The position numbers and the translations under genes are program-made. Below, in pieces: positions 19,466 through 30,240 of a stretch of 64,000 bases of DNA; position 1 is the first letter of the stretch; each line of letters opens with the position of its first letter. Origin of the DNA: Meandrina meandrites. Taxonomy: Eukaryota > Cnidaria > Anthozoa > Scleractinia > Meandrinidae. Location of the stretch: assembly GCA_963693305.1 (NCBI GenBank), contig OY855913.1:3716001-3780000 (forward strand), written 5' to 3'. The notes beneath the pieces were generated by a model, which made no database searches, had not been told where the DNA came from, and was given only the letters and a program-made list of their open reading frames with translations.

Positions 19466-22331
19466 TAGTCCTTGCGTTTGTTTGGCAAAACCTTTGTTCT
19501 GTATATTTGCTAAATGTGGCAAAATAATATTTTAGTAAAAGATATGTATGTCTCGTTCCTCCTTATTACTCGCTACGATTCAATGGTTTTGCGCCGTGCG
19601 TTTTACTACAGAATGTATACTGAAAGCTAAGACGGAACTTGAAAAGAGGGAAGGAAGTTATAAGCTAGTGGTGGGCGATCTCATCAAAGACGTTCACTTA
19701 AAAACCATAATTTTTTGCTGAGAGCCAAAACTTGAGTGCTATAAAGAGACATTCTTACTTTCGCGATCCAACGAGAAAATAAAACTAGAATATGAAAAAA
19801 CAAGAACTAGGATATTGGTCTGTTCCCGAATTTTTAAGTGCATATGAAGCAAAAAAATACTTGGCCATTTCGAAAATTTAAAGTTTTAAAGACATGATTC
19901 GGAAGTTGAAGCTTGTGAGCTTTAAATGGACGGATCTTATAAGTCCTAAAAGTTGCGCAAAATGGCATTCATTTTGCGTGACCAAAATTAATGTTAGCCT
20001 AATGTCGTGTGACGTAAACGGATGACGTCAAGTCGTCGACAAAAATACTCCATCCAATATCGCGGCGAGTGCGACGAAGGGAGAAGAAAGAAGCAGTTAG
20101 TCACTTCAAAGTAACACTGGAGAGCTTTTGGTCGATCACTTGCTGCAATCACAATGGAATTTGCTGGGAATCAACATTGCTGGCATAGGAATTCTAATTC
20201 AAAAGTACACGAAAAGTTAAATTTTGGGATTTATATACTGAGGAACCCCCATAAAGCGGCCACCTCCGGGGAAAAAGTAACTGGCTGCTTAATAGAGGTT
20301 GGTCGCTTAATAGAGGCCGTAAGTTTATTTATTTTTACTCCGGTCTGTCTGAGCTTGTTGAAAACAAAACCAAACATCGTATATTACATTCTTTCTGGCC
20401 GCTAAATAGAGGTAAAAACAGAAACGCTCATCGGGACGGTAAAAAGGTGGCCGCGGCCGCTTAAAAGAGGATTTAATAACAGTGTTTTACTAAAAGTAGC
20501 TTCGTGACTTCAGTAACTGAGGTGGCCGCTTAATGGGAGGCCGCTTAATAGCCGGGGTTCGACTGTATAAATTTAAATTATATTCACTAGTACGAATATC
20601 GTGTTTCCTCAATTAAACACCCGGCGTACTTACTTTAAATATCTTTGTCAATCCATGCCATCATTGAACCAGCTATAGTTTGAAATATTTTTATTTTATG
20701 ATCTTTTATAACTAGCTGCTTGAACCACAAACAGGGTCCGCAAAGTAATTAGTGGAGGTATGAAATTAAATCATTGAATCATAATACTAAACGACCTTCT
20801 CTCTCAAACCAAAAGAGAATCGAAGGTTTTAACAGCAATCCTTAAAGCAGCTGATTTTCGGGAATGATTCGGAATAATAAATATTGCGTACTCAATTAAA
20901 TTTCAGCAATTTTGAATATCACATTTCCTCCCTTAAGCGCCCGGACCGCTTAATGCAAATTTCCGGTTTATCCTTGTAAATCTCTATGAATAAACATTTC
21001 TCTCAATTTCATTTTTGGCAACACACGTGGCGGAGTAATTTCGCCTTTCCACACCTCATACATGCATTTACTCTGACGGTGGGGGCGGGAATGGCTTTAC
21101 ATTTTAAATTTTGTGATTCTATGAGGCTTACAGGAAGAGGAGGAGCGCTTTAAGCCAAAAGTGGGTGTTTAGTATTTCAATTAATTCAATACTCAAACAA
21201 ATTCATGCAGCGGCACTGTTCAGCTTGAAATCCGCGGATCTGATTGGTTCTCCCACTGTTTTCTATTCGCTGATAGAACACAATCGCACGCTCGTTGCTC
21301 TTTAAAGGGAAACGTTTTCTTGGTTTTTGGATTTAAGTACATGAAATTGTTGGTTTGTTGACTGTAGTTCTGTACAGTTTCCACTAAAACGATTAGACTA
21401 CTCGCTTTCACGCAGTCTGTTAAATAGAACACCGTCGAGGGAAACTATACTTTCCAGTGCGTGAAGCGTGATTGGGGCTATTTATTTTCCCCTGAAACGT
21501 GAATAATAATAGTTTACTATCATATTATAATTTATAATGTTCGTGATGTGTGGTGGTTTGATTATTATTCGTGACGCAAATCTGTTTACGTGATTGAATT
21601 TTGCAAAGGCGTATAGGCGACCCTCACGATCGGGTGAGCGTTGAAATTTGGTTTTAAAATACATAAAATTGTAGGTGTTGGACGGCAATCCTTAATTGAG
21701 ACTACTTGTCTGTTTTTTTTGCTATAAGTGATAAGTCAACTCTTACGCCTCATTCCCAATTCCCTCACAGAAAACTTGGGCTCCTATTCCAATTATAAAA
21801 TAATAAATGTTGTCAGAGGAAAAAGAAAAGAATAATGAATTTTGGCGTTTCCAGGTGTTAATTCAACGCCGAAAAAAATGCATTTTTACTCGGTTTATTT
21901 ATATAGCATTTATACGCGTTTGCTTTCTTACTGTTCTATTGCGTCACAACTGAAACTGATACTCGCAAATAAGAGCAAACACAGACAATATATATCAGCG
22001 GTTACTGCTCCCACGATTCCAGCACAGCTGCACTGCCTTTAGCACTCTGCTCTTCTTTGCATGGCGATTGCCTTGCTTATTCGAAGCGTGTCAGGCAAAA
22101 ATATCACTCAAACAAGCTAATTGATCATATAATGTCGGCGTCCAAGACAGATATTTTTACCTGTCATGTTGTTGTTTTTTTCTAATTGTGATATAGTTAA
22201 ATCACAAGCGATCACGTCTTCTCCGTCGATGCTAATTTGAAGTGGCGTGTGAAGAAAAAGTGTTCAATGTGTGAAGAGTAGTTAAGTTAGAAGGGAAGTG
22301 GCGTTCGGTATCGTTGAAGCAATTCAAGGCA
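19466..22331. other. Spacer between the channel gene and GPCR 1
   Basis: It is AT-rich with no convincing gene. A patch at 20240-20570 carries repeated GGCCGCTTAATAGAGG motifs and is probably a repeat relic. The last few hundred bases are the likely promoter and 5' UTR of the GPCR. Confidence 0.55.
20240..20570. repeat. Iterated CCGCTTAATAGAGG motif region
   Basis: Variants of GGCCGCTTAATAGAGG appear at least six times in the same orientation, beginning AAGCGGCCACCTCCGGGG and ending CTTAATAGCCGGGGTTCGAC. The design parallels the GGCTTATAACCGGA region at 13290-13600. A weaker relic (CGCCCGGACCGCTTAATG) lies near 20937-20955. Confidence 0.5.
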
Positions 22332-23261
22332 ATGAAAAATCCCCTCTGTGACGAACTGCTGCTGTACCTGCCGACGAGTACCGAGGTTGAAAACTTTCAT
22401 TCATGGTACATTGCTAATTGTGTTTTGAATGCTTTTCTAACCATCACCGCCATTAGCTTCAACAGCATCACAATCCTGGCTCTAAGACGAACGTCGGTTC
22501 TGTCAAAACCTCTACGAACATTGCTTCTGAGTCTTGCTGTTACTGATCTTGGTGTTGGTTTACTCTGCCACCCTTTTAACATTGCATTTCTGACCAAGTT
22601 GTTACAGAGAAACACTGAAAACTACCCAACATGTGCTGCGTATACCGCATTTACGTTCATCACAAACCTGTTGTCCAAAGCTTCCTTCTTCAATATCGCA
22701 GCTCTGAGTGTAGACAGATTCTTGGCAATCCATCTTCATCTCAGATACCAGGAACTTGTGACTCACAAGCGTGTTGTTGCTGCGGTAATCTTCATGTGGG
22801 TCTTAAGTGCGTTGTTTGTGATATTCAGGTTACTGGTCTCTACCGATATCACTTACGTGGTTTTTGCCATTAATGGGATAGTATGTTACGTGGTCACAGC
22901 TTCCCTTTATTTCAGGATTTATTTGGCCGTACGACGCCACAAAAACCAGCTTAAGGCCCTGCAAGTACAAGTAGCACAGAACGGCGACATGGCAGCAAAT
23001 GTTGCTGACGTCAGCAACTCAGCAGTCGGTACGTTCTACGTTTATCTGGTGTTTTTGGCCTGTTATCTGCCGAATAGTTTTAGTTTGGCTTTCATTATAT
23101 TGCACGGATCAAGCCCAGCTACAAAGGTGTCTACCCTATACACATGGACCCTAGTGTTATTCAATTCATCTCTGAATCCTGTTGTTTACTGCTGGAAGTT
23201 GAGACCCATAAGGCGCGCTGCCGTGAACATCCTGCGCAATATAATTCCAAGTCACAACTGA
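22332..23261 (+). CDS. Rhodopsin-family GPCR, intronless
   Basis: This single-exon frame encodes 309 aa; the ATG at 22332 (MKNPLCDELL) is the first true ATG. Seven hydrophobic segments are visible. TM1 carries FNSITILAL (GN replaced by FN). TM2 carries SLAVTDLGVG. TM3 ends in DRF (DRY variant) followed by LAIH. TM6 has CYLP in place of CWLP, and TM7 has NPVVYCWKL. Extracellular loop 2 is very short (around STDITYV) and lacks cysteine, so the usual TM3-ECL2 disulfide seems absent. The N-terminus is short, arguing for a small ligand or a peptide. It belongs to the large set of intronless class A GPCRs in cnidarians, often labelled adenosine- or melanocortin-like; the ligand is unknown. Confidence 0.88.
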   Translation: MKNPLCDELLLYLPTSTEVENFHSWYIANCVLNAFLTITAISFNSITILALRRTSVLSKPLRTLLLSLAVTDLGVGLLCHPFNIAFLTKLLQRNTENYPTCAAYTAFTFITNLLSKASFFNIAALSVDRFLAIHLHLRYQELVTHKRVVAAVIFMWVLSALFVIFRLLVSTDITYVVFAINGIVCYVVTASLYFRIYLAVRRHKNQLKALQVQVAQNGDMAANVADVSNSAVGTFYVYLVFLACYLPNSFSLAFIILHGSSPATKVSTLYTWTLVLFNSSLNPVVYCWKLRPIRRAAVNILRNIIPSHN

Positions 23262-26055
23262 GGAAAGCTCTAGTGAATAGCTGTGAAGCATTGGATTTTG
23301 CAAGCCAGAGACAATTCTTTTATAATAGAATTGTTTTATCAACTTTCGTTTGTTATTGAACGTTTTTAGTTTGGGAAACCGTGTTAACCCCCTTTGGCAA
23401 AAGAAGGCGCTCTTGGACTTCGGGCCTAAAACAGTCAGGTTCCTGCTGGGCTTTCCATTATGCAAAAATATTTCTCGAGCGGCGGAAGACGTAGTAATTA
23501 TAACTGCACTTTGAAACCTGGATAATGTGGCGTCAAAAGCAGATATGTGTCTTCAGGCATTTTTCTTTTAAGAGTTATAACTACAGGATGCAATTGGCTG
23601 TGAGATCTGAGAGTCAAGACGAAATTGGATGGAAATTGGTCTCGTTATTTACTGACAACACATTAAACTCTTGATTCTTTTTGGCTAACAGTTCCACTTT
23701 ACGAGTAGTGTTAAGTGCTAAATTTCCCACTTACGCGAGCAAGCTGGATAATGGCTTTGTTAATAAAACATAACTAGAGTGTGGATCTGTTCCCTGATAT
23801 TACCAAAAAAAACAACAACATGTAAATACAAAATGTAAATACAAAAGTTTCTTTATCGCTTATCATAGTTTCTGTTTTACAGATCAGAACAGCTTAGCAT
23901 GTGAACCGTGTCACATAGACATGGATAGACATTTAAACTTTGAGAGAAGTGTTTGGAATTCTAAACTATTCTGAAATTAGTGGTAGGCAACTTAGCCCAT
24001 GAAAAACACTATCTTTGAACACCTAAATTTACCTTGATTTTCGGAAAGAAATCGAACAACGGCCATAAAAGTCGGTTTTTTTTTAACACGCACGGAAACA
24101 ACTTGAAACGTTCAGCCTCAACTTTTCAATTTGTAGTCCTTTCCCATCCCAGCCAGACGCTTCAGTGTTAACGGTTTTGGTGCTTTCAATACTTCGCCTA
24201 GTTTTTCTGTCCGTGTTTATCGTCGTTAGCTAAGAGAGAAGGGTTTTTAAACCCATCTCAAACAGCTGGTTTCCGGCCGGGGTGAATCTGAATTATGATT
24301 TTCAATATCGAATAACTATATATATCGAATACTAAATTATTTCTTGATTAAACGCCTGAGCGCTTGTCCTTTTACTAGCCGCGTGGGCCACCGAGCTGCA
24401 ACATAGTGATCATATCACACAATCAAGAGCTAGAACATGATGCCGTTATGTCTTAGAACATAATCATAAGCGTCCATGATCGACATAATCATATTCATAA
24501 GAAAATAATTGATCATATTCTTATGGGGTTGTCGATCATTTAGACCTTCCCACTAAGACAAAAGTAACATCGATCTATCTCTCGACATTGAAAGACGCTA
24601 GTGGTCGCTAGGCTTAAGATTATGATTATGATCGAGACTACAATTCATTTTGTTCTTTAAGGCGACCGTTGCCACTCTAATTATAGAACATAAGAAGCTT
24701 ACGATTGTGACTATTCTACCTATCATTATATCGCTACTGGGTGCTAAGCCTTTGTGGAGATGTCGAACCTCACAAACTCGGTGATTGCATGTATAACAAT
24801 AAAACTTCTTTTAGCGACGATGATTGTATCATTAAATAAAACTTCTTTAGCCAAGGGAAAAGGTTCACCACAGCAAAAAATAGAAGCAGCTGGTTTTCGG
24901 GACGAATTAGAATAGCAAAGATTGAATACTCACTTTTTCCTTGATTTTAGCACCCGAGGCTCTCACTTCAAATTGTTAGGTTTGTTTCTGCCTACAAATC
25001 ATCTAAAACGTTAGCTTACCCCAGGAAGGAAGCACAAAGCGTTGACAGTGTGCTGTTTTTGCTCTTTTCATTTCGCGTTAATAATGAGATTGTTATATTT
25101 TGTGTCGCAAAGTTGCGCCATATGCGTTAAAGATATTTTTGCATTTTGGGTCAAACGATGTTACACTTGACGTTGTTACAAGTCCGATGTCATTCTCAGT
25201 TAGTGTCCATGTACGGTGAAGCATATTTTAATATGCTTAAAAGACATTTGCGCTATATACTGCATTACCATGACTATCTTTTCTCGGCAAACACGCACCA
25301 CAAAGTTTAGCACATACATACGTAAGTGTTTAACCAAAATTCTCAGCCAGTAAAACCAGAGGAAAGGTTTCCACTTAACAGGCCACAGTTTTCTCGTGTA
25401 TAATCATCATGGACCATGTAATTGAACCCCCTGTGGTCAGATCTCTAGTCAGCGAACACTACCCATACTTAGTCTTGACATTTAAGGTACTCCGACTGTA
25501 GTCATGGAACAATAAGTCAAAAAACTTGCCAGAATCATGAGTGAGACTGCTTCCCTCTCCCCTCGCCTCCAGTCCCTAATCACCATATCTGCAACACCGG
25601 AAACATTGGCCGTTTACACACTACACAGAAGACGACAAATCGTCTGGACGGGCTTGTCACGCGTTCCTCTCCCACGAACGGTTGCTCAACCGAGCTGCCA
25701 CTTCCGTTCGTCGGCGGTTAGCCTTTGGCAGACGTTTGTGGGGGAGGAACACGTGACGACCCCTGAGACGTCTGCACAGGAGGCTATCACTTTAGGAACG
25801 TTGGCCCTAAAAAACACTACAAATGAGGATTCGTGACCGGTTCAAAGGCAGTGGGCGCTAAAGATAAAGATGATTCTGCTTTGTCTTTAGACCAGTTGAG
25901 ACAGCAATACGAATGGTTTAAATATGCTTGATATAAGCTTATACCTGATCGCAGCCAATTCTCCACATGCAAAGAAACCAAGCCGGAGGCAGCCAGTGCT
26001 GGTTCTGGGTTCCTTGTGTTCAAAATCGACTGTTTGTCCGTTTTGGTATGAATTG

Positions 26056-26700
26056 GCCATGTTCTAAACGAGCAGAGGACTGGGTACGAACATATTTTTT
26101 CTTGGTACGAATATTTAATATCGATTGAATTGAAAATGGTGCATGCCATCTGAAAGAGCATCCAAAAATTAGTAAATTAACCAAATTTGATGGTTATTGG
26201 TTTAAACGCAAAGGCATGGTACACTTTTAAAATAAGAGAGCTTAGTATGGATTGGAGGACGCCTGTCCCTCCAATCCATACTAATACCCCATTCACACCA
26301 ACGCTTAAACATGTTTAAATGTTGTTTAGTTAAACACGGTTTAAAATTGTTTTCTTCATGGAAGTTGCTGACGGATGTTTATCGACTTCAAATTTAGCAC
26401 AATGAAAGCACAAGTTAGAGTATGCTTGAACCATATGTAAAATTTAGTCTGTCAGGTGTCTGTTGCTGATTTTCATTTTCTTAAACCTGGTTTAGCTAAA
26501 CATGTTTTGTTGGTGTGAATCAGGTATAAGTGTACCATGCCTTTGGGTTTAAACCAATAACCGTCAAATTTGGTGAATCAACTAATTTTTGGATGCTCTT
26601 TCAGATGACATGCCCCATTTTTCAATTCAATCGATATTGAATGTTTGTGCCGAAGAGAAAATATGTTCGTACCCAGTCCCCTGCTCGTTTAGAACATGGC
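26056..26700. mobile_element. Foldback element with ~170-bp arms
   Basis: The arms at 26056-26235 and 26530-26700 are inverted copies. GCCATGTTCTAAACGAGCAG at the left outer end matches CTGCTCGTTTAGAACATGGC at the right, and TTTGATGGTTATTGGTTTAA matches inside. Another element (26291-26520) sits in the centre. Confidence 0.75.
26291..26520. mobile_element. MITE nested inside the foldback element
   Basis: ATTCACACCAAC at the left and GTTGGTGTGAAT at the right are inverted. TTAAACATGTTTAA and TTTAGCTAAACATG motifs continue the pairing inward. Its position in the loop of the larger foldback suggests that it inserted later. Confidence 0.65.
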
Positions 26701-26810
26701 TTATTACGATGGCCAAAACAAGATGACTTGTCCGTCTAGACGATTCGTGAAAACGGCCATTCCCTGATCCGAAAGCCGTTCTGATCAACGTTTAAGGGGG
26801 ATATATATTA

Positions 26811-27254
26811 CAGTCAAACGCATTCAACCGTAGCCACCCAACAAAGTTTTTGACATCTTTGTGACAAGTTTTTGATTACTTTGATGAGTTTTACGGCTTC
26901 CGGTTGCTTTAAACTGCCAATCAGATGCCTTGAAAAATGGAAGGCGGGGTATCAACCGTTGCATGATTCGTCTTCAAACGTCAGAGTTTGAAAGGGTTTC
27001 AAACAACGCTTCGCACGAGCGATTATGCCAAGTTCAACTGGCGATAAATAAATTTTATGCCGACAAAAATTTGGTCAAACTTAACTTTTCGCACAGGAAA
27101 TGTTTTCTGGGTTTGTAAAACCAGTTGAAACTGAACGTTTCATAGATCGTTCGTATAAACCGTTGTGTAACCGGAAGCCATCAAACTAATCAAAAACTTG
27201 TCAAAAAGATGTCAAAAATTTAGTCGGGTGGCTACGGTTTAGCGCGTTTGACTG
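26811..27254. mobile_element. Mariner-type MITE (CAGTCAAACGC termini, TA target)
   Basis: It is flanked by TA on both sides. Ends CAGTCAAACGC and GCGTTTGACTG are inverted, followed by CGTAGCCACCC/GGGTGGCTACG and TTTTTGACATCTTT/AAAGATGTCAAAAA. It is 444 bp long. It carries a short open frame but no transposase domain. Confidence 0.75.
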
Positions 27255-27372
27255 TAAAAAATATCTCATGAAATTGCCCGTTTATCACTTTACATTTTGT
27301 CTTTTTGAAGGGAATTCACCATTAATTCACTATTAATTCATGGTATGCATATCTTTTATTTTAATTCATTAG

Positions 27373-27554
27373 GTGACAAGGGAGCCCCTAAGCTATCACT
27401 AATCGCTGAGCAGTTTGCTGAGGTACAAGAGGCGGTCTCGAAGCTCACTGCGCAAGTGCAAAAGATACAAGAGAGTCTGCAAGCGGTCAGCAGTATGAAA
27501 AAACAAAACAGAAACAATTATTCAAGTATCTCCGAACTGGCAGAAACAATTTAA
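27373..27554 (+). CDS. Putative terminal exon, coiled-coil protein
   Basis: An acceptor-like TTCATTAG precedes a frame (phase 1) of about 60 residues ending at TAA. The sequence LIAEQFAEVQEAVSKLTAQV continues with a heptad-like pattern (about 30 residues), then a polar tail. No upstream exon could be linked, and the family is not recognised. It could also be a fragment of a transposon ORF1-type coiled coil. Confidence 0.35.
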
Positions 27555-27745
27555 TTGTATTTTGAATCTACACTGTCGATGAACTTGGCCTCTGTAAGCC
27601 AATGGACACGTTGTCACTAAGCAACGGCCCTCGAGCCTTCAGCAACCAACCGCTGACAAGCAGACAAGTGTGGAGAATACACGCTTACTATAGTATGGCT
27701 GTATTCATTACATAGATATATTATTATAGTTAGAATACTATATTA

Positions 27746-28339
27746 TTTTAGTATAAATCTACAAGCGTTCTATCACAAATGCCGCGCTCTGATTGGCTAC
27801 ACCACCATCTATTTTGTGATAGATAGTGAGTAGCGTTGCAGTGTGCCCTTGCTAACAAAATGGCGGCCGCTTCTTCACGTTTTCGAAGTGTCCGTAAAGA
27901 AGATTTGGACAGTTTACTGGTCGAGGCTGTTCCAGAAAAGACAAAAGTTGCAACGACTGTTGTGAAGATTTTTCACGGTAAAACAGGAGTCGAAAAATGA
28001 CTTTAATGAATTTATTACTCATTGAAACTTTTCAAAGTACAAAAGTAAATTTTCAAAGTTGCATTTCAATTGACACATTTTTTGTAAACGAATTTTAGAA
28101 TGGTTCGCAAGCCAACAGAAATTCTCTCTTCCTATTGAAGAACAGATGCTTACAGGTTTTTCATTCCTCTGTACGGCAAGAAAAAATGAAAGCGAATTCA
28201 AAGTTTCTTCGCTGGGAGCGATACGCGATATATTTGTCAGTTATCCTCGCGTGGCGTAACCTGTGTTTATCATTGTTAATAAAAACATGAATCTGTCTTG
28301 TTTTTTAAGTTTTGAACGACTAGTAGATTTATACTAAAA
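27746..28339. mobile_element. Segment bounded by 17-bp inverted repeats around a Crypton-like fragment
   Basis: TTTTAGTATAAATCTAC at 27746 and GTAGATTTATACTAAAA at 28323 are perfect inverted repeats. The enclosed 0.6 kb contains the coding fragment at 27860-28155. The sequence just outside the right repeat (28345-28445) is itself a palindrome with ATTTCTATGCG and CGCGATAGAAAT arms. Confidence 0.5.
27860..28155 (+). pseudogene. Crypton/DUF3504-like N-terminal fragment
   Basis: An ATG in good context (AAAATGG) begins MAAASSRFRSVRKEDLDSLL and runs to KIFHG. Splicing 27977 (GTAAAA donor) to 28099 (TTTTAG acceptor) joins KIFH to EWFASQQKFSLPIEEQML. The pattern (F-V-x-DL-x-LL, NTK/EKTK-AT, KIF-EW) is the N-terminal domain of tyrosine-recombinase-related DUF3504/ZMYM2-like proteins found widely in cnidarians. 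No catalytic domain follows: the frame after 28155 meets no convincing continuation. It is probably a broken transposon-derived gene or an abortive domesticated fragment. Confidence 0.5.
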
Positions 28340-28802
28340 CAATTAGATTATTCGCTCCCGATTTCTATGCGTAATAGTTGACTCGGGCTGCGCCCTCGTC
28401 AACTATCACGCGATAGAAATCTCGAGCTCATAATCTAATTGTTTAATATTATATTATTATCGTTATATTTCAGAGATAAAAGAGTGTTTTAGTGTTAGTG
28501 TTACGTTAACAATCACGAAAATATCTGGAATTTTTGTAAAAAAGGGACAAATTTCACGATGAGATTTGATCATTTTTCATTTCACTTTGTGGCAAAAATC
28601 GCGACTGTCAGCATTCGCATGCCGAATTAAAGAAGTGTAATTATTTCCCGAAGTAATTCACCTTGTTGTCAATCACACTTTGTCATACAAAGCAACCAAT
28701 GCAAAAAGCGCGAGTTTTGGGCCTGGATTTTACATCTTCGATCATTCAACATTGTCAGTAAAAGATTTGCCCTTCATTTGATCTAAAGAGAACCTGTGTT
28801 CT
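28340..28802. other. Palindrome and spacer
   Basis: About 100 bp at 28345-28445 form an imperfect hairpin (TTAGATTAT...ATAATCTAA, with TAGTTGAC and GTCAACTA near the centre). The remainder is AT-rich and featureless and probably includes the 3' UTR of the minus-strand gene that ends at 28803. Confidence 0.5.
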
Positions 28803-29261
28803 TCATCCGTCACGTGTGTCACGATATAGCCACGTGGCCTGCACGGGTTGATCTCCGCAGCAGCTGTCCAGGCAGGCCAGTATAGGATCAGCGAAGTGCA
28901 TCCGGCCCTCGCGGGAATTCCGATACAAAAACGCGCCAAACAGAACAACTGCGATGGCAATTGGCGCGAACATTCCCCACGCGGATTGCGTGCTCACGCA
29001 GATGCACACACTGAAGACCACAAGGACTACAAGCAGATAAACAATAAAAAGCAACTGATAGAGTGGGATGTCGCGCAATCTGGCACGAAATTCGAAATTG
29101 GGTCTGACTAATGTACAAACGGAAGCCATTTCTTCCACTGACCCTCTGTCCACTTCCTCCACTGAGCTCTCAGGGTCACCTGTCAGCGGAAGTTGTTCGA
29201 CGTCTTCAGCTTCCAGTGCGCCCTCATTCGGACTGCCATGGCTGCCGTATGTTGTGTGCAT
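28803..29261 (-). CDS. Small two-helix membrane protein, unknown family
   Basis: This single frame encodes 152 aa from ATG at 29261. An acidic N-terminal region (about 1-55, rich in E, D, S and G) is followed by a basic, aromatic segment (NFEFRARLRDIPLY). Two adjacent hydrophobic helices come next (about 72-93, LLFIVYLLVVLVVFSVCICV, and 97-115, GMFAPIAIAVVLFGAFLY). A short C-terminal part contains a CLDSCC cysteine cluster. There is no signal peptide. The architecture suggests a hairpin-like membrane protein with both ends cytosolic. I do not recognise the family. It could be real and lineage-specific; an additional downstream exon is possible but not needed, because the frame ends in a normal stop. 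Confidence 0.6.
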   Translation of the reverse strand: MHTTYGSHGSPNEGALEAEDVEQLPLTGDPESSVEEVDRGSVEEMASVCTLVRPNFEFRARLRDIPLYQLLFIVYLLVVLVVFSVCICVSTQSAWGMFAPIAIAVVLFGAFLYRNSREGRMHFADPILACLDSCCGDQPVQATWLYRDTRDG

Positions 29262-30240
29262 TATCGTGGTCTTTTTTGGTTGTTGCTTAGGATACCAGAT
29301 GACCTATTCAAAAGACACAAACAGAACAAAACCTTTAGTTACAGTTGACTCATTCGCAGCCGTAGTTTTGGTCATCACAGGACGCTCGTTGCCAAAACGT
29401 TGCGTGTTGTATCGCCATACCGATGTCAAGCTAACTCTTAATACCGATCTTTTTGACAACGTTCTTATTATATAATGGGTTCCGTTTGATATGACCAATC
29501 AACATCCAAGAAATCTTGGTTAAACACGCAACGTTTTAGAAGTCGTTTGTGAACAGAAAAGTAAAAGGGCAAACAAGAAGTCCTAGATTTCAGGGACTTT
29601 TCAAGACCTTATTGAAGAAATCAAGTACTTTTCAAGGACTTAACCAAATTAAAGGACTTTTAAAGATGACTGCTAAAATTCAAGACCTTTTCAAGATTTT
29701 ACGAACCATGAGGATCCTGGGAACAAGGTTATGCTCCCTTTCACTATGATAACACTGTGTCTGCGTCAAGCAAACTGATTGAGGTTTATCTTAACCTCCT
29801 AAAGGGTGGTCCTTTATCTCTATAAAGTTAATTTAATAAAAATGTTACGAATCTCCCTATCATGGCAAAAAAGTTCAACCATTATATATTACAGTTTATA
29901 CCATGCCATAGAAAATACAGCCAATCAGAATACAGGAAAGTCGTTTTATATTCGACCCTATTAAATCCAACCTTCCCATCGTGCGCTGCGACTATATTCC
30001 CAACGAAATTTAGTAAGCGTATTTTCTATGGCATGGTATAAAACAGTTATGCAACACTTTCTCCTGGTATACAATGAATATCTCACTTGTCACTTGTATT
30101 TTCTTGGTATACACACTCGCCTAAAGGCTCTCATCTTTTACCCCAGTTTTAAGAGGTACTACATTTCATATCTTTGCCCATTTCCTTTTCCTCTACACAG
30201 TTATAATTAATTTTAATTGTAATATATTGTAATCTATTTC
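29262..30240. other. Spacer with one MITE
   Basis: A degenerate stretch with repeated TTTTCAAGACCTT/TTTTCAAGGACTT phrases (29570-29700) and a MITE (29894-30044) are visible. No gene is recognised. Confidence 0.55.
29894..30044. mobile_element. MITE with GTTTATACCATGCCATAG termini
   Basis: GTTTATACCATGCCATAGAA on the left and TTCTATGGCATGGTATAAAAC on the right are inverted repeats of 25 bp with one length difference. The element is about 150 bp. Confidence 0.75.

Larger units (their letters stand above)
23262..27372. other. Gene-poor, repeat-rich spacer
   Basis: The 3' flank of the GPCR is followed by AT-rich sequence with no recognised gene until about 25.5 kb. A 99-codon frame at 25537-25836 shows no domain and looks repeat-derived. 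Nested inverted-repeat elements fill 26056-26700 and 26811-27254. Confidence 0.5.

Noticed and set aside
25537..25836. A 99-codon plus-strand ORF
   Set aside because: No domain, no splice context, and it lies in a repeat-rich spacer.
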